64,000 nt of DNA from Gymnogyps californianus (taxonomy: Eukaryota; Chordata; Aves; Accipitriformes; Cathartidae). The notes under the pieces are model-generated. The model was not told where the DNA came from, made no database searches, and worked only from the letters and a program-made list of their open reading frames with translations. The DNA is taken from NCBI RefSeq assembly GCF_018139145.2, contig NC_059500.1, positions 51,826,663 to 51,890,662 on the forward strand, in the 5' to 3' direction. Below are positions 62,201-64,000 of this stretch, piece by piece; the stretch's first letter is position 1; every line of letters begins with the position of its first letter. The translations under genes and the position numbers were made by a program.

Positions 62201-64000
62201 TTATACAGTGCAGTTCTTATAGGAGTTATTAAAGATACAGTAGTTTCCCAAGATGGAAATTTCCACTCTAGTAGATGTTTTAGTAGGATTGATATTATTT
62301 TATAAAACAAAGTGAAGTAAATAGGAAGTGTGATGTTCAAAGATTGAATAAAATTTATAGCAATATGTGAATGATTATTAATTTATTCTTTGGTAATGAA
62401 TCAATCTTTATGAAATTAAAAGAAGTGGTCTCAGTTAAGAAACCTGTAATTTATTGCCTGCCATTCCATTTCCATCAGTTATCAGAAACTGTAAATAATA
62501 ATTTATTCAAAGTAGAAATCAAACTTTTCCCCCACTCTACTTTCTTCTCCTTCAGCAACAATTGAAGCTAGTGCCTTTGAGTTCAGGAGAAAGCAAACTT
62601 TCAGGAAAGATTTGCTTATAATCCACTAGATACTAAGAAAGATGCTCTTAAGATCATTTGTTCTTGCTGAAATTTCCAGTTACTTTCTGTGTGGTTATAT
62701 TCAATTGTATATACCCTTTATACTACAGTACTGTTTAAAAAAAAAAAGACAAGAAAAAAAATGAGAATAGAGTCCACTACCCTCACTTATATTAAGATTC
62801 TTAGTTTATGTGCTATGTAAGAAGATTTTCTTGGATATTAAGCAAAGCAATAGAACTAATACTCATGGTAGAATTCCTTGTGCTGCTGATATGCATAAGG
62901 CCTGCATGCTGTTAATAGATATTAACTTTGATTTTTTAAAGTTATTTCTGTCTGGTTCATAGCCAGTCAGAAAATGTATACAGACACATGGTAGATCCTA
63001 AACAAGTCTGTGGTAAGGATGAATTGGTCTCCAAACCTTGAAGGGATTCTTTGCAATGAGACTAGGGTGCACCCAGTGCTCTAGCAGACAGATGTGGACA
63101 GACTTGTGATTGCTGTGGTGCAGTCAGATGGTAGGATAATCAAAAGTCTTGGGAATAAATACGGGAAACATATTATGATAACTTCACTCAATCTGAATAG
63201 CATTTATCAGCTGAGGTACTCAGATTGAAGAGCTATCCAGCTTGATGTTAGAACTGAATCTGAAGCAAATACGTGCCAAGGTCTGTAATATTCTTTGCAT
63301 TCCCACTGGCCCCACCTGTGAAACAAGCCATGGAGGATATGAATGTCCCCATATGTCAGCCTAAGTCAAGAGACTTGAGTTCTAAACCAAGAAGTAAAAT
63401 GGATACAATATGCCAGTAATCAGTGTTTTCACAGTCAGGAGGATCTGGGCCTCTCCAATCTACCAGCAGTACACATTTTTTGACATCCTTAAAGAGGAGG
63501 TCATCTTGCCTTTCCCTCATCTACACCAGTGAAGGAGGGATAGGTGGAGAAACTCTCTTATGCCGAGACTAAATGAAGCAATCTTGGCTGCATCAGTGCC
63601 TGCTCTCTTTCTAGATGGTTGTCAAGAAATGGTTTGAGAGAATTGACTGGTGCATGTACTTTTCAGACTGTTGCAAGGTCCCTGCTTTTATCACAAGTCA
63701 TTTATTTCCAGGAATGTAGAGCCAGGCTGTGACACAGCGATGTAGTCACGTTCAACCTGGAAAACAGAATGAAAGAAAGAGACTGTAAAGATTCCTCAAC
63801 TCTTTACAGAGTGGGATCCTAAATATTAACTTGGTATCCTTTGGCCTGGAGTGATCATGCAAATGCCGTTTCAGATGTTGCAAGCTAGGATATGAAAGGA
63901 TAAAACAGGATTACACCTACCATTCTGCTGTAAAACAAAGCTTTTTATTTTTGTGTCAGTAGTTCTAAAAAAAGATGGTTTCTCCTTACAGAAGTCTTAA
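56275..64000. other. About 7.7 kb of unique AT-rich DNA, no gene recognised
   Basis: No transposon, RNA gene or coding exon could be supported. Open frames are 60-85 codons and carry no recognisable domain. The stretch 58600-58720 has repeated 'catagatt' words, 59185-59290 an imperfect local duplication of 'ttcctg(t/c)agtagt', and 60596-60616 an inverted repeat. The block 60580-61460 is less repetitive than average and could hold conserved non-coding elements, but that needs an alignment. Confidence 0.5.

Noticed and set aside
1..64000. CRISPR arrays, tRNA or rRNA genes, bacterial operons
   Set aside because: No regularly spaced direct repeats, no cloverleaf or rRNA words and no ribosome-binding/operon organisation were seen. 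The sequence is vertebrate nuclear DNA.

Overview
This window reads as nuclear DNA from a bird. It is AT-rich and carries CR1-type LINE retrotransposons of several ages together with solo long terminal repeats (LTRs) of avian endogenous-retrovirus type. Both the CR1 3' ends (a 'ggttggactagatgatctcc'-like motif followed by a short ATTCT/ATTCTATG-like tail) and the LTR termini (TGTCCTGGTTT...GGTTTAACC...GACA) are characteristic of birds. The species cannot be named from sequence alone. I see no bacterial, plasmid or organelle features, no CRISPR array, no rRNA or tRNA gene and no host protein-coding gene that I can support. The window looks like a gene desert or a very large intron.

Layout. 1-4612: unique AT-rich DNA with one old CR1 ORF1 relic near 2.6-2.9 kb. 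4613-5222: a solo LTR on the minus strand. 5223-10756: unique DNA with simple repeats. 10757-11912: a second, longer LTR family with a GC-rich internal minisatellite. 14973-15569 and 17104-17685: two more solo LTRs of the first family. 17686-31800: unique DNA with a 3 x 22 bp tandem and a GC-rich block near 28 kb. 31801-32215: an old CR1, followed by another GC-rich block. 34.9-35.0 kb: a CR1 tail. 36.9-38.2 kb: two LTR-end fragments and one internally deleted solo LTR. 41420-45165: the most structured locus, a fairly young CR1 of about 3.4 kb inserted inside an older CR1 in the same orientation. 46269-46871 and 49585-50202: two solo LTRs. 50780-51971: a strongly decayed CR1. 55268-56274: a 5'-truncated CR1 of the same subfamily as the one at 41.5-45 kb, ending in an expanded pentamer repeat. 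56275-64000: unique AT-rich DNA.

Function. The recognisable coding material is retrotransposon-derived and broken. The larger CR1 keeps the tail of ORF1 (an esterase-like SGNH fold with a GTND motif) and most of ORF2 (endonuclease then reverse transcriptase), but with stops, frameshifts and changed catalytic positions. The solo LTRs keep a TATA box and a polyadenylation signal but have no retroviral interior. Five of the six first-family LTRs have perfect 5 bp target-site duplications and the sixth matches at 4 of 5 positions, which fixes their boundaries.

I did not find a clear undescribed biological system. The observations most worth checking are the CR1-in-CR1 nesting, a 2-nt deletion near the ORF2 C-terminus shared by two CR1 copies, a palindromic replacement inside one CR1, and the 22 bp tandem with AP-1-like cores beside a GC-rich block.
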